DNA of 64,000 nucleotides from Chloranthus sessilifolius (Eukaryota; Streptophyta; Magnoliopsida; Chloranthales; Chloranthaceae): the NCBI GenBank assembly GCA_021018995.1, contig CM037584.1, forward strand, positions 44,901,811 to 44,965,810, written 5' to 3'. Position 1 is the first letter of the stretch; each line of letters starts with the position of its first letter. The notes under the pieces were generated by a model. It saw nothing but the letters and a program-made list of their open reading frames with translations. It had not been told where the DNA came from and searched no databases. Of this stretch, positions 1 to 10,445 are shown piece by piece. The position numbers and the translations under genes are program-made.

Positions 1-1256
1 GGTTCTTAGTGGGTGAAACTATACTTCTCCCTCAGCTGCACATTGAATTATAAATCTTTTTGAGCATTGACCGTCCCTTTATTTGTGGTCAACCACAAAA
101 CCAACTATGGTTAACCACGAACACCAATGTGGTCAACCATCAATATTTTGGTAGTTAACCACGAAATGAAACGTCGTAAACCATCAAAAGGATTAAAATT
201 TTTATAAATGGTTCTCGTAGAACAGAAACACTTAGGAAAAAGTATTACCCAAAAACACTTGTGCCTCCTGGGATTCATCCTCGAGTTCGAGCACAAGAAA
301 TCTGAGGCCCATTTCAAAACCCACTAGCCTAACCAGCCTATCGTGCAATACCAGTGCAACACCTACTGCGGGTAATTCGACCACTGGGGCTCGCGACGAA
401 CAAAGTGCTTCTCAGTTCAGACTCAGAGGTCGATACTTTCAATTGTATGATAGAGTCGGAGGATGAGCTGGACTCTTATTGGGAGCTTCGCTTATAGCAT
501 GTTCACGACTATAATTGGGACGATCATATTGCTTCTCTCAGACATACGATGACTACATCATACTCTTCCCAGGATGAGAATGACGATAACGCTATCTCAT
601 AGTCATTTTCGGGGTTATATGTCACTCGTCCTAAGTACTTAATTACTTTGTATTTTTGCTTTTCAATTAAACCAATTTTGAATGTATTGGGCTAATGAAT
701 TTCATCATTTGACACTAACGATATAAGGCCCGAACACTTTCATGAGTTTATAATTTTAAGTATATCTCGAGAAATTATATTCAAAAATAAATCCGTCACA
801 TAAGTCCCACCTTGCATGGATTGGTCGCCTAAAATTTTTTAACCAAATTCGAATACGACAAGTAGTCCGATGATTAATATTTGTACAATAGTAGCATAAC
901 TACAAATTCATTTAATTCTGAGCTTTTCAGAGAATAACTTAGGCCTCGTTCATTTGCAAAGAAGGCTCACAAAGCCTCAAAAAGAAGAAGACGCCTCAAA
1001 AAGCATCCAAATTTAGAGCATTTACGAGTGTTTCCGCCGTTCGTGAGTTGTTGTGGGCCCCACTAAAACGAAGCCACTTTCCTTGTGAAAGTGATAGTTC
1101 AATTTCGGAGGGTTTTCCATAGGAAAGCTCTGAATATGAGCTCGTTTGTGTATACTCCCAACAGAGATATACAATTGATGGGTTCTTCTTTCCAACGGCT
1201 ACTTCTTCTAGTAGTTTGATTATGGTGTTTTATGTATACACTTTTGCAAGGTATAC
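1..1256. other. Left flank: old repeat sequence, no gene seen
   Basis: No open reading frame here resembles a known protein. Positions 85-165 hold four near-palindromic words of the type GTGGTTAACCAC (85, 109, 131, 154). The stretch at about 565-940 recurs at about 17796-18030 on the other side of element A. The stretch 1163-1213 resembles 16868-16914, directly right of element A. These duplications suggest older dispersed repeats. Part of 1-320 may be the edge of another LTR cut by the window, but I cannot show that. Confidence 0.5.
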
Positions 1257-2755
1257 TGTGACAGCCCGGATTTCGACACCTCGAAACCCGTACCATCAGC
1301 ACGAACCTCCAGACTGTGCCCCGAACATTGGTATAACAAGCACCACATAATAAATAAAGCAATTAACCTCATTAAAGCGGAAAATATTAATATGCCCAAC
1401 TGACATATTTAAAAGACAGTTCTACCCTCATGCCACTGCATGAATAGAAAACCGACCCGAACCATCGATGATACACAGATCACCCCAGATGGTTCGCCAA
1501 AAGAATATCTAGTTTAATTACATTGTTTCAACAAAAATAAAGGCTTGACATACCAAGCCGCACTAATCTCTCAAAACTACTCTCCGTCAAAGTACGTAGC
1601 AGAGTCACCTTGAAGAAGTCCTTGGGTGGAGGCTCCAACTCGTCTCCCGACGCGTAATCCGAATCACCCGGATCTACGCCCCCTGAAGCCTCAACTGCTG
1701 CTATCAAAGGACCTGCAACGTATAGTCTAAAAGGGTGAGTTACATCCTAGCTCAATAGAGAACAAACACAATGAACATATAAATTAAAATTCACATAGAT
1801 TCCATGATACTCTAAGCATGATGTGTCTATGCTTTTGAAAGAAAACAGTTCAAATATGATGAATTTACATTCAAGTTTACTGGTTGTTAGCATGTCTTAC
1901 TTTACTATTGATTTATCTTGAATGACACTGAACTGGCCTAAAGCAAAACTTAAATCTTCAACTTAAGTAATCCTCGAGCAATATAGCATCGAGCCCCGAT
2001 GAGATACCCTTCATTGTCATCTAATTAGATAGTTATAAAAAAAAATGTATTCCCTGAGAATACGACCCAAGCCCCTTTCTCACTAGGCGGCAGGGTTAAA
2101 TATCACACAACATCCCTGGGATGTACTTACGGTCACGGATAAACCTCTGTGTTGGTGTACGGATTCGCGTCGATCGGTCCGCGGATATCTCCGCCGATCA
2201 GGTATCCCCAAACCTCAAATAACAAAAATATCATATGTACTACATATAGTTGTTCACCGTGTAAGTGTGCTATCTTATATCAGTTAGGCCTCAATAGTAA
2301 TTATTCAATCACATGTATATATCCCTGAGATGTATACATACCCGCATCACACCTGATGCCTTTATTACTTTCTCATCCCCTGGGGATGTCTCAATCTCAT
2401 TAGATTACTGGTTCTTAATCACTTGCATCACACAAATGCCCTTATCACATTCTTGGTGTCACACACGCACCCATTTTCATAAAGCTTTTCACGATTTAAA
2501 ACGACTTCAATTTGATAATTATATCACTACATACATGCTCTTGAAATTAAAGTATATGTTCAAGGTGTTCCCTACCTCAAGTGTTTGAAACTCCTAGCAT
2601 CAAGGTCTCACGCGGCTTCTTATGCTCATAATCATACGTACCACCTATGGTACAACATAACACATGTAACTCATCACTAAAGATGTAACAAAGAAGGTCC
2701 AAGACCCTCCCTGAATCTCAAAGTCAACTATAAAGTCTAAGCAAAACTGTCAAAG

Positions 2756-3215
2756 TCGATTAATCGATTCTCAAAATCGATTAATCGAAATGCAATTTGA
2801 TTAATTGATTCTCAAAATCAATTAATCGAAACCAAAATCGATTAATCGATTCTCAAAATCAATTAATCGAGATTCAAATTCGATTAATCGATCCCAAATC
2901 GATTAATCGAGGTCTCCAACATAAGGCAGTCGATTCTTAAATCGAGTAATCAAGATCTCAAAATCGATTAATCAAAATCCCAAATCGATTAATTGAAATT
3001 CCAATTCGATTAGTCGATTTCCCCAAATTTCATTTCTCCAGTGGCTGGAGCTTCTCAGTCGATTAGTCGATTTCCAAATCGACTAATCAAAATCCAAATC
3101 GATTAATCAAAATTCATTTCGATTAATCAAAATCGGGCTTCCATGACTTTTCAACTTCTGGGCCAAAATCGATTAATCGAAATCCAATTTCGATTAATCA
3201 ATTTGGCCAGATTCA
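2756..3215. repeat. Array of TCGATTAATCGA palindromes in the 3' LTR of A
   Basis: About twenty exact or one-mismatch copies of the 12-bp palindrome TCGATTAATCGA are separated by 8-10 bp of variable spacer, so the period is about 20-22 bp. It lies 580-1040 bp from the sense start of the LTR, downstream of the TATA box and so in the part expected to be transcribed. Variants TCGATTAGTCGA and TCGACTAATCGA sit next to each other at 3059-3089 as a 13-bp inverted repeat with a 2-bp gap. Confidence 0.9.
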
Positions 3216-3577
3216 GCCCCCTTTCGGGCTGATCTTCCAAATCATTCTCAAACAATTTTTCCTTTTTTTTCTAAGCCTTCTTCCTATGAGTTTAAATATT
3301 CTTAACCACCATTTAAACTCCTACAATCTATGCATTTAATTCAACAAAATTTACCTCAATCAAATCCCAATTTGATTGAATCTCAAAGTTGGAATGGCTA
3401 GGGTTCCAGCTTTAGCTCCAAAGGATCCTTCGCGTTGAATTTGACTTTAAATACTTGAATCCCCTCTTGGCTTACATTCACTCCTTGCACAACAACCCCT
3501 CTTTACTTTTCTCCCTCTCTCTCTCTCTTCTTAACTCTTTCAACAATCAAACAAGAGTAAGTTCGGGTTCTTTAACC

Positions 3578-3585
3578 CTTTTATA
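3578..3585 (-). promoter_or_regulatory. TATA box in the 3' LTR of A
   Basis: On the minus strand the LTR reads GAGTATAAAAGGG about 210 bp from its start. It is followed by a GA-rich leader, as expected for an LTR core promoter. The identical site in the 5' LTR is at 16651-16658. Confidence 0.7.
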
Positions 3586-3793
3586 CTCATTTTCTATGTG
3601 TTGAGCACATACACCCCAGATGGTGTATGTGGTTCCAGATCTCACCTCACACTCCACACATTTGCTTTAATTTCACATCGCATCCGTTCATCACTCCTCG
3701 AGTCAACTAGTGAACTCCTACTTGGTCAAACTTATGACCAGTCGGGCACGGATCCCGAGGTCATCGTTTAATGCAATTTTTTGGGTTATTACA

Positions 3794-3806
3794 TCCTCCC
3801 CACCTT
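3794..3806 (-). other. Polypurine tract of A
   Basis: The minus strand reads AAGGTGGGGAGGA directly next to the start of the 3' LTR. This is the expected place for the plus-strand priming site of reverse transcription. It also confirms the minus orientation of the element. Confidence 0.85.
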
Positions 3807-4387
3807 GGGAATTTTCATCCTCGAAAATAACCCAAGGGTGTTCGGTTTGGGTAACCCCGCACCCTGGGTGTTGTGTACCCACACACAATAAGGACGAACA
3901 CATTTCACAATTATACAAGCAAACAAATGACATACACATCAGATGCTGAAGAAAACGGATCTATATTTCATAAATTTCTAAAATTTACAACTTGTTTATT
4001 TACATCTTTTTAATTACATGAAAACTCTCAAAGTCTGTCATACAAAAACATCCTCGTCGTGGTCTCACGTCGTCCCCTCCCCTGGCTGGTCTGATGCAGG
4101 GGCGGGCTGCTCCGACTGAACTGGCTGAGGTATGGGGGCTGGCTGGGCTGCTGGAGCTGGCTGGCTGGTCTGTGGTGGCGGCGGCTGTGAAGTCTGGGCT
4201 GGCTGCTCTGGCGGCTGTGGTGCCGAGCCGGATGCGTTGGTAGCCGCAGTGGTCGGATGGAAGACTGGACCCCTATGGAAGGCAGTCCGGCCTGCTGTCC
4301 ACTCCTCCTCCTGAGTCAGGCACCGCTGGTAGTCCAATGGATAGAGTTAGCGGAGCGTATGAAACATAAGGAAGTCCATCCTTCGGT

Positions 4388-5617
4388 TCATCCGTTCGTT
4401 GTTGGCCTCCATGCGTGCCAACACGTCCTCAATCGTAGGACCGAATGAGGTGCTCGGCGGTGATAGAATGAAGTAGGCGTAGCTGCCGCGGACTGTGCTG
4501 GCGGCGTAGGTGAAGCGGTGGTATGGGAGGGTGCCCCCTCCACTAGTGGCTCCACTGGGTGTACCCCACCCACGGGTGGGTCCTGATGTGGTGGTGGTGG
4601 TAGTGCTACTGCTGCCGCTAAAACTGGACCAGGAGCCGGTAGGGTCCGCTTCAGTAAATTGTAGCTACGGCGCCATGAAGCAATATAGAATTGCTTCACG
4701 CAATCCATAGCCCTCACCTCGTGAGGTGATATGGTATAGTCGGGGGCGTCGAAGTAACACTCCAACATGCTCGATATGAGCCGAGCATACGGCATCCTCT
4801 CCTTGGGCCTTAGGTTGCCCTTCATCAATTTGCCCTTAATGTACCTCATCCCCTCTAGGATGAGCATGGCCGCGTCAAACCAACGGTCACAGAAGGCCGC
4901 GTAAAGTGCTTGTTGCACTTTCTCTACGCGCTCAGTGTCGTGGCGCATTGGGTAAAGGTTGCACTTGATTATTGAATCAAGCATCCACATATAGTGGGGA
5001 AGGTCGACCCTCCTAATGGAGGATCCCGACCCCGTCTTCCCGTTGGTCATACGGGCGACGATCTCCTCAAACTTAACCTCTTCCTCGAAGGGCGGAAAGA
5101 GGGTGGTCTCGGGTGTAAAATCGAGGTAACACTCGAGTACCTCGTGTATGTGGCGACGGGTGATCGTGTATGCCCGACCCTTAATGGTAGTCTTAACCAC
5201 GTCGTCGGTAGGGCCATCCACGAGCCCTTGGTAGAAGAGTCTAACCAACCTAGGGTAGTAGGAACCCCGGAATGGTTTCAGAAGGTTGCTGAGGCCGACA
5301 TTTTGAAGGTAATTGTGAGCCCATTGGGTCTCGCACGGTACCTCGGGGTTGGTGAATAGGGTTTGGTCAATGACGTAGTCGGTCTCGAAGGTTTTAGCCT
5401 CCCACCACTCATTGGGTTGAAGCACATTGGTGGGTGGTGGCGGCATGAGTGTCGATTCGCGTGAAGACGCGCTCGTCGAATCGGAGGTGGTCTCCGATGC
5501 CGACGGTGATGGAGTCCTCACCGGTGATGGGGTAGGTGGTGGCGATGCAGCGTTCTTACGCCGGATCGGAAGTTTAGTGGTTGCCTTCTTCGAAGACAAC
5601 CGAGTTTTGGGTGGCAT
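4388..5617 (-). CDS. Extra ORF (aORF) of element A, plant-transposon-protein type
   Basis: This is a 409-residue ORF downstream of pol and upstream of the 3' LTR, sense to the element. Residues 1-65 are basic and Pro/Ser-rich. A conserved domain starts near residue 70 with WWEAK and DQTL, continues with YPRLVRLFYQ (121-130) and KGR near 146, then DRWFDAAMLILEG near 244 and MPYARLISSMLE near 275. The C-terminal third is Pro/Ala-rich. The same landmarks occur in the aORF of element B. From memory the domain resembles the family named putative plant transposon protein (PF20167); no search was run. A frameshift near 4465 is likely, because another minus frame continues with a helical stretch (VLARMEANNERMNRRMDFLM) down to about 4346. 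The function is unknown. A palindrome array ends about 250 bp upstream of the start and a TATA-like TATATATAAA (around 5850-5860) lies between them. Confidence 0.75.
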   Translation of the reverse strand: MPPKTRLSSKKATTKLPIRRKNAASPPPTPSPVRTPSPSASETTSDSTSASSRESTLMPPPPTNVLQPNEWWEAKTFETDYVIDQTLFTNPEVPCETQWAHNYLQNVGLSNLLKPFRGSYYPRLVRLFYQGLVDGPTDDVVKTTIKGRAYTITRRHIHEVLECYLDFTPETTLFPPFEEEVKFEEIVARMTNGKTGSGSSIRRVDLPHYMWMLDSIIKCNLYPMRHDTERVEKVQQALYAAFCDRWFDAAMLILEGMRYIKGKLMKGNLRPKERMPYARLISSMLECYFDAPDYTISPHEVRAMDCVKQFYIASWRRSYNLLKRTLPAPGPVLAAAVALPPPPHQDPPVGGVHPVEPLVEGAPSHTTASPTPPAQSAAATPTSFYHRRAPHSVLRLRTCWHAWRPTTNG

Positions 5618-5848
5618 TTTGGTGAAAATCTAACAAAAATTAGGGTTTCTATAGCTTGAATTGGAAAGAAAACGAAATCTAGGGTTTTACCTTAGGCGTT
5701 TGATCCGATTGCAATTGTTTTCGATCCTAAATCAATCTGAAAAGCCCAAACCCTAGGTAGCTCAGATGGTTGAAGGAAGAAGAAGAAGAAGAAGGCACGC
5801 AAATACAAAAAGTTCAAATGATTTCGAATGAAATGAAAAACCCATCGA

Positions 5849-5860
5849 TTTATATATATA
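5849..5860 (-). promoter_or_regulatory. TATA-like box upstream of aORF A
   Basis: The minus strand reads CCTATATATATAAATCG directly after the palindrome array and about 235 bp before the aORF ATG. It is followed by a leader containing AAACCCTA (telo-box-like) words at about 5641-5650 and 5682-5690. This arrangement suggests that aORF has its own promoter inside the element. Confidence 0.5.
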
Positions 5861-5867
5861 GGCTCCG

Positions 5868-6395
5868 ACTCGATTAATCGAAATCCAAAGTCGATTAATC
5901 GAGATTCAAAACTAGGTTAAGCCGCGCGAAATCGATTAGTCGAAAGTCAAAATCGATTAATCGAAACCATTTCGATTAATCGAAATCGTATCCGTTAAAA
6001 TTTTTAAGTTTTGAAGCTCACTGTTGTGAGTCAGTCGATTAGTTGAAATTAATTTCGATTAATCGTAATTCCAAAATCGATTAATCGAATTTTACTTCGA
6101 TTAATCGAAATCGTGCAGTCCTTCCAAAATTTTCAAAATTCGTTAAGTTACTCGATTAGTTGAACTCCAGTTCGATTAATCGAAATTCCAAATCGATTAA
6201 TCGAAATCACACAAAATTCTTCAATTTCTTCAAAATTTCCTAAGTTCGATTAATCGAACCCCCAGATTGATTAATCGAAATTTCCTTTCTTTCATTTCTT
6301 GAATCCTCATCAAATTTCCAGTCACTGGCACATGCCAGCCGACTAATCGAACAAAATTGATTAATCGAATTTCCAAATCGATTAATCGATTTTGA
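5868..6395. repeat. Second TCGATTAATCGA array, upstream of aORF A
   Basis: About seventeen copies of the same palindrome as in the LTR lie between integrase and aORF. Local spacings are 19-21 bp (for example starts at 5871, 5892, 5933, 5954, 5973). It was not copied from the LTR as a block: spacer sequences differ and no other LTR sequence is nearby. So the motif itself, not a larger unit, is what recurs. Confidence 0.9.
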
Positions 6396-6723
6396 TAAGA
6401 TTTTTCCAGATTATCAAAATTCTCTGTCAATTTGATTCCTCTTGGTAATTCATGATCAGTTGTGTAACAACCTTGAAATCTAGAACATGAAACTAACTGT
6501 TTCGATCTACGTGCCCGGCACGGAAATCGAGACCGATTTAAAAATTAAGAAGTAATATTAGTTGAGATAAGGTTATACCGCAGTTAGATTAGTTCACATT
6601 TGAATTTTTGTTTAAGTCTGAGTTGGGTAAAGGGTTAGCGTAGCACTTCGCGTCGTAGCGACCGTGTTAGTGCTCCACACCGGAACAAAAATAAGGGGAA
6701 AACAGAAATATCTGTTTTCTTAG

Positions 6724-6731
6724 CTTATAAG
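6724..6731 (+). promoter_or_regulatory. TATA-like box of S1
   Basis: CTTATAAG lies about 260 bp from the LTR start and is followed by a GA-rich then CT-rich leader. The layout parallels the LTR promoter of element A. Confidence 0.45.
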
Positions 6732-7199
6732 AGAAGGAAGGGAGACCTAGAGGGAGTTCTTCTTCTTCTTCTCCCTCTTTCCCTTGCTTTAGAAGCTGAG
6801 AAGTCTGTATCTAGGTTGGTCTGTGAGGGTGTTCCTTGAGAAACGGAGTTAGCGGTACCCGGGGATCCCACATTATCCGAGATAGAGGATTGAGAGATGA
6901 GCTAGGACACTCCACACTAGCTTAAGAGTGTGTATGGTCTAGAGGGTTGAAAGGAAACTGGGCATCGACTTATCCAAGCCGTAGCGACGACAAACTCCGG
7001 AAACTAGATCCGAAGCCCTCATTCGAATCGATTTGCCGAAACCCCGTGAGGGCCCTAACAAAGGTAAGATTATGTGTTTTAATAGGGGCAAATGAGATGC
7101 CCAGGTGTGGGCATTGATGTCATGATAATGGTAGTTGAGAACCATTAATGAAAAATAGGGTTGGAGATGAACTCCATTAATGACAGAGTTTCTGTCATT

Positions 7200-7825
7200 A
7201 TTGATCGATCAACACAAGTGGTGATCGATCAATAGCAGTGGTGATCGATCAATGAAGCCCGTTGATCGATCAATCTATATAGGACAGAATAGGGGAACAG
7301 AGACCCAAAATGTTAGAAGTTCAATGCCCGAAGGGCATTGATCGATCAATTTAGGCATTGATCGATCAATGAGGGCATTGATCGATCAACAGGAGATTGA
7401 ACGACCAATGAAGGTTGGTGATCGATCAACAGAAGTATTGATCGATCACTGTAGGGTGTTGATCGATCAATGAGGTCAGTGATCGATCAATCTGTATAAA
7501 AAGAGAATGTGAACAGAAAGGTGAATTTTTGAAAAAGGGTTGGTGATCGATCAATGAGAGGTATTGATCGATCAACAGGAGGCATTGATCGATCAACCCA
7601 AGTGGTGATCGATCAATTTAAGCTATGTTAAAATGAGTAGAAGAGGTTATTGATCGATCAATGAGTGTATTGATCGATCAATGATAGTAGGTGATCGATC
7701 AATAAGGTGTATTGATCGATCAATTGTTGTAGAGTGGAGACTAAAAGAGTGGTGATCGATCAATGAGAGGTATTGATCGATCAACAAGGAGCATTGACCG
7801 ATCAACGTGAGTAGTGATCGATCAA
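7200..7825. repeat. Array of TTGATCGATCAA palindromes in S1
   Basis: About 22 exact TGATCGATCA cores plus two degenerate ones (near 7400 and 7795) lie in 626 bp. The starts are strikingly regular: 7203, 7223, 7243, 7264; then 7340, 7360, 7380, (7399), 7420, 7440, 7461, 7481. That gives a period of 20-21 bp with variable spacer sequence. The array sits about 740-1360 bp into the LTR, downstream of the TATA-like box. Confidence 0.93.
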
Positions 7826-9329
7826 TAACCCTGCTTTTGGTTCTGCTTTTGGTTTTGTGGATTAAACACCAGCCGGACATTGTGCAAGTATTAGCTGACA
7901 CCCCTAACATTTAAAGTACTATGTTTATGGTCTAGGAATAAAACCACGACAGTGAAAAGGCTTTGGATTTGCTTAGAAGATAGATTGACCTGAGGTAGGG
8001 GAAAACCAACCTAAACTGTTTTTGAGTATGATTCCATGTTTATCTTATATCTATGCCCTGATTTCTGCTTTTACCAAATATGTATGCATATCTTGATTCC
8101 TGCTATTTTGATTTCTGTTTCCTGATTCGCATTCTGAAAACTTGCTTCTGATTCTGTTATCTGATCTATGAGGTGTATACGTATGTGATTTGATGATTTA
8201 AACCAGATGATCCCTACCGACCCGGCGGTATATCCGATGCCTGGCACACTTGTGCACCTGCTTGTAATCCTCGGCACAATTGCACTCCATAGATGAGGCA
8301 TTGTTGCACTTTCACAATTGTTCATGTGAACGACGATTGGTTGGGGTTTCCTATCGGACATTCCTGTTTACTCCGTGCTATATAGTCACGGGAGTTTCTT
8401 AAGTTAAATATACACAATTTAAGCTCTCTGATAATATACTTACATGACATCTGATTTCTTGTCTAAAAGATCAGTATTTGATTTGATTCGTCACGATTGT
8501 ACATTTCTGATTTGATTTTTGTTATGAGATAGCATGATCTGCATATTCAATTCGTTTTGTTGGAAAATTCTCCTATTGAGCTAGGATGTAGCTCACCCTG
8601 TGTTCTAAATTAAATTTAGGTTCGAGTAGTTAAAGATCGAGAGTGATCCGGACTACCGGCTGATCCGAGTAGAAGACGAGGAGACACGTTGATAGACGAG
8701 TTCTATCCGTAACGGGTACTAGTGTATGCATTATCGTATTCTGGTTCTTTTGGATTATGGTGTGCCCGGTGGCCACTTCTGTGTACATTTCATTAGGATT
8801 ACTTATTGTATAGTTACGCATTCTATTCGGAACCACTATTGGGAACCATTGTTTGGGTGATGGATGTCCATCACCAATGGTTCTTCTTGGTTCCTTTTTG
8901 GAGAATGCATTTTCGTTGTTTAATATAGAATTAATTGTCTTAATATTGTTGTTCTTTATTATTAAATGCGTTGATAAGTGACTGGCTCGATCTACCACTG
9001 CTGGGTGGTGTCTGCTTGGCTTCCGCTTTACAAGCAGACACATATGATTTGTCCCGGGGATCATCCAGAGTATGATCCTGATGGCACGGATTTCTGGGTG
9101 CAGAAATTCGGGCTGTCACAAGTTGATTAGTGGTTCTACAACATACATCATCACGGCATTCAACTTAGGATCGCTATGTGGATAAGTTATCCTTTGAAGT
9201 AAAATGATCACATGGTCGATATTAATTTACAACACATGATTTAAATCCACAAACATGCTTGCGGGGTATAATCTACTCTCAAGTTGTCGGAAACAAGGCC
9301 GGATATTATTTTTTTACATCTGCCTCTCA

Positions 9330-10442
9330 TTCCCATGTAGCTTCCTTGGCCGGATGATGCTTCCATAGGACAAGTACTAAAGGAATCACTTTTGTTCGCA
9401 ACACTTATTCTTTTCGATCCAAAATCTCCACCGACTCTTCAATCATCGTCATGTCCTCATGCATCTCAAATGATTGACCGCTCAACACGTGATCAGGGTC
9501 ATTAAGATACTTCCTGAGCATAGATACGTGGAAGACATTATGTACTGGATCGAATAACTGTGGCAATCCAATGCGGTAAGTAACTTCCCCTACTCGACCC
9601 AAAACTTCAAACGGTCCAAGATAGCGGGGACTTAGCTTCCCTCTCTTTCCAAACCTCATCACCCCCTTCATAGGTGACACTTTCACAAACACGTGTTCAC
9701 CCACTTTGAAGTATACACTCGTCCGCTTGATATCGGCGTTGCTTTTCTGTCTGCTCTGCGCCGCTTTGAGTTTTGCCCTTATCATCCGAACATAGGTGGC
9801 ATTGTCTTCAAGTATTTCGGATCCCAAAACAAACTTCTCACCCGTTTCTTCCCAATTGATGGGCGATCTACATCGCCGTCTATAAAGAGCTTCATATGGT
9901 GCCATCCCAATGCTCGTCTGAAAACTATTGTTATATGCAAACTCAATTAAGGGTAGGTGCTGATCCCATGATCCTTGTAACTCTAACATACATGCCCTAA
10001 GCATGTCCTCGATGATTTGATTGACCCTCTCAGTCTGTCCGTCAGTTTGCGGATGGAATGCCGTACTGAAATCTAGTCGCGTTTCCATTCCTTCTTGAAA
10101 TTTCTTCTAAAACTTTGATGTATACAATGGGTCACGGTCTGAAACAATGCTACTCGAAATTTCATGCAAACGGACAATCTCTTTCATATAAAGCTCTGCC
10201 AGTTTCCCTGCCGTGTACATTGTGTTGTAAGGCAAGAAGTGTGCTGACTTGGTCAATCGATCGACCACGACCCAAATGGCATTGTATCTCTTTGCTATGC
10301 GCGGAAGTCCAACGATGAAGTCCATAGAGATCGATTCCCACTTCCATTCCGGTATAGGTAGAGGCTGTAATAGACCTGCGGGGTGTCTATGATCGATCTT
10401 CACTTGTTGGCATGTCAAATACCGCGACACGTACTCTGCCAC
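9330..10442 (-). pseudogene. Integrase and chromodomain of A
   Basis: The segment carries the DDE core of a Ty3/gypsy integrase: SMDFIVGLPR, SDRDPLYTSKF, and FHPQTDGQTERVNQ. It continues with the GPFEVLGRVGEVTYR and NVFHVSMLRKYL region, then a chromodomain-like tail (VIPLVLVLWKHH, EATWE) at 9335-9404. The HHCC zinc-binding part lies just upstream in the RNase H segment. In-frame stops occur after TSKF (about 10104), after ILDRKE (9402-9404) and inside the tail. All are in the same frame as the rest of pol. Confidence 0.9.
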
Positions 10443-10445
10443 ATC

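Larger units (their letters stand above)
1257..3793 (-). repeat. 3' LTR of element A
   Basis: This is a 2537-bp direct repeat of 14351-16867. On the minus strand it starts TGTAATAACCC and ends GGGCTGTCACA. The two copies are nearly identical except for the last ~80 bp of U5 (1257-1330), where the 5' LTR differs strongly, and a patch near 2160-2210. It contains hairpin words with a CCTGGG core (2048-2075, 2111-2123, 2377-2391) and a palindrome array at 2756-3215. Confidence 0.95.
6463..9120 (+). mobile_element. Solo LTR S1, Ty3/gypsy type, nested in A
   Basis: This 2658-bp segment starts TGTAACAACC and ends GGGCTGTCACA. It is flanked by an exact 5-bp duplication agttg (6458-6462 and 9121-9125). 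Its 3' end, read in reverse, is related to the U5 end of element A, so it belongs to a related family but is inserted in the opposite orientation. No internal region remains, as expected after LTR-LTR recombination. It carries an array of TTGATCGATCAA palindromes (7200-7825) and several hairpin words at 8200-8400. Confidence 0.92.

Noticed and set aside
1257..3793. Plus-strand TATA-like TTTAAATA near 3446 as LTR promoter
   Set aside because: Coding direction, primer site and polypurine tract all show minus orientation; the minus TATAAAAG at 3578-3585 fits better.
7200..7825. Regular repeats with short variable spacers, CRISPR-like at first sight
   Set aside because: Repeats of 12 bp with 8-9 bp spacers inside a plant LTR with a clear target duplication; no cas genes and a eukaryotic context.
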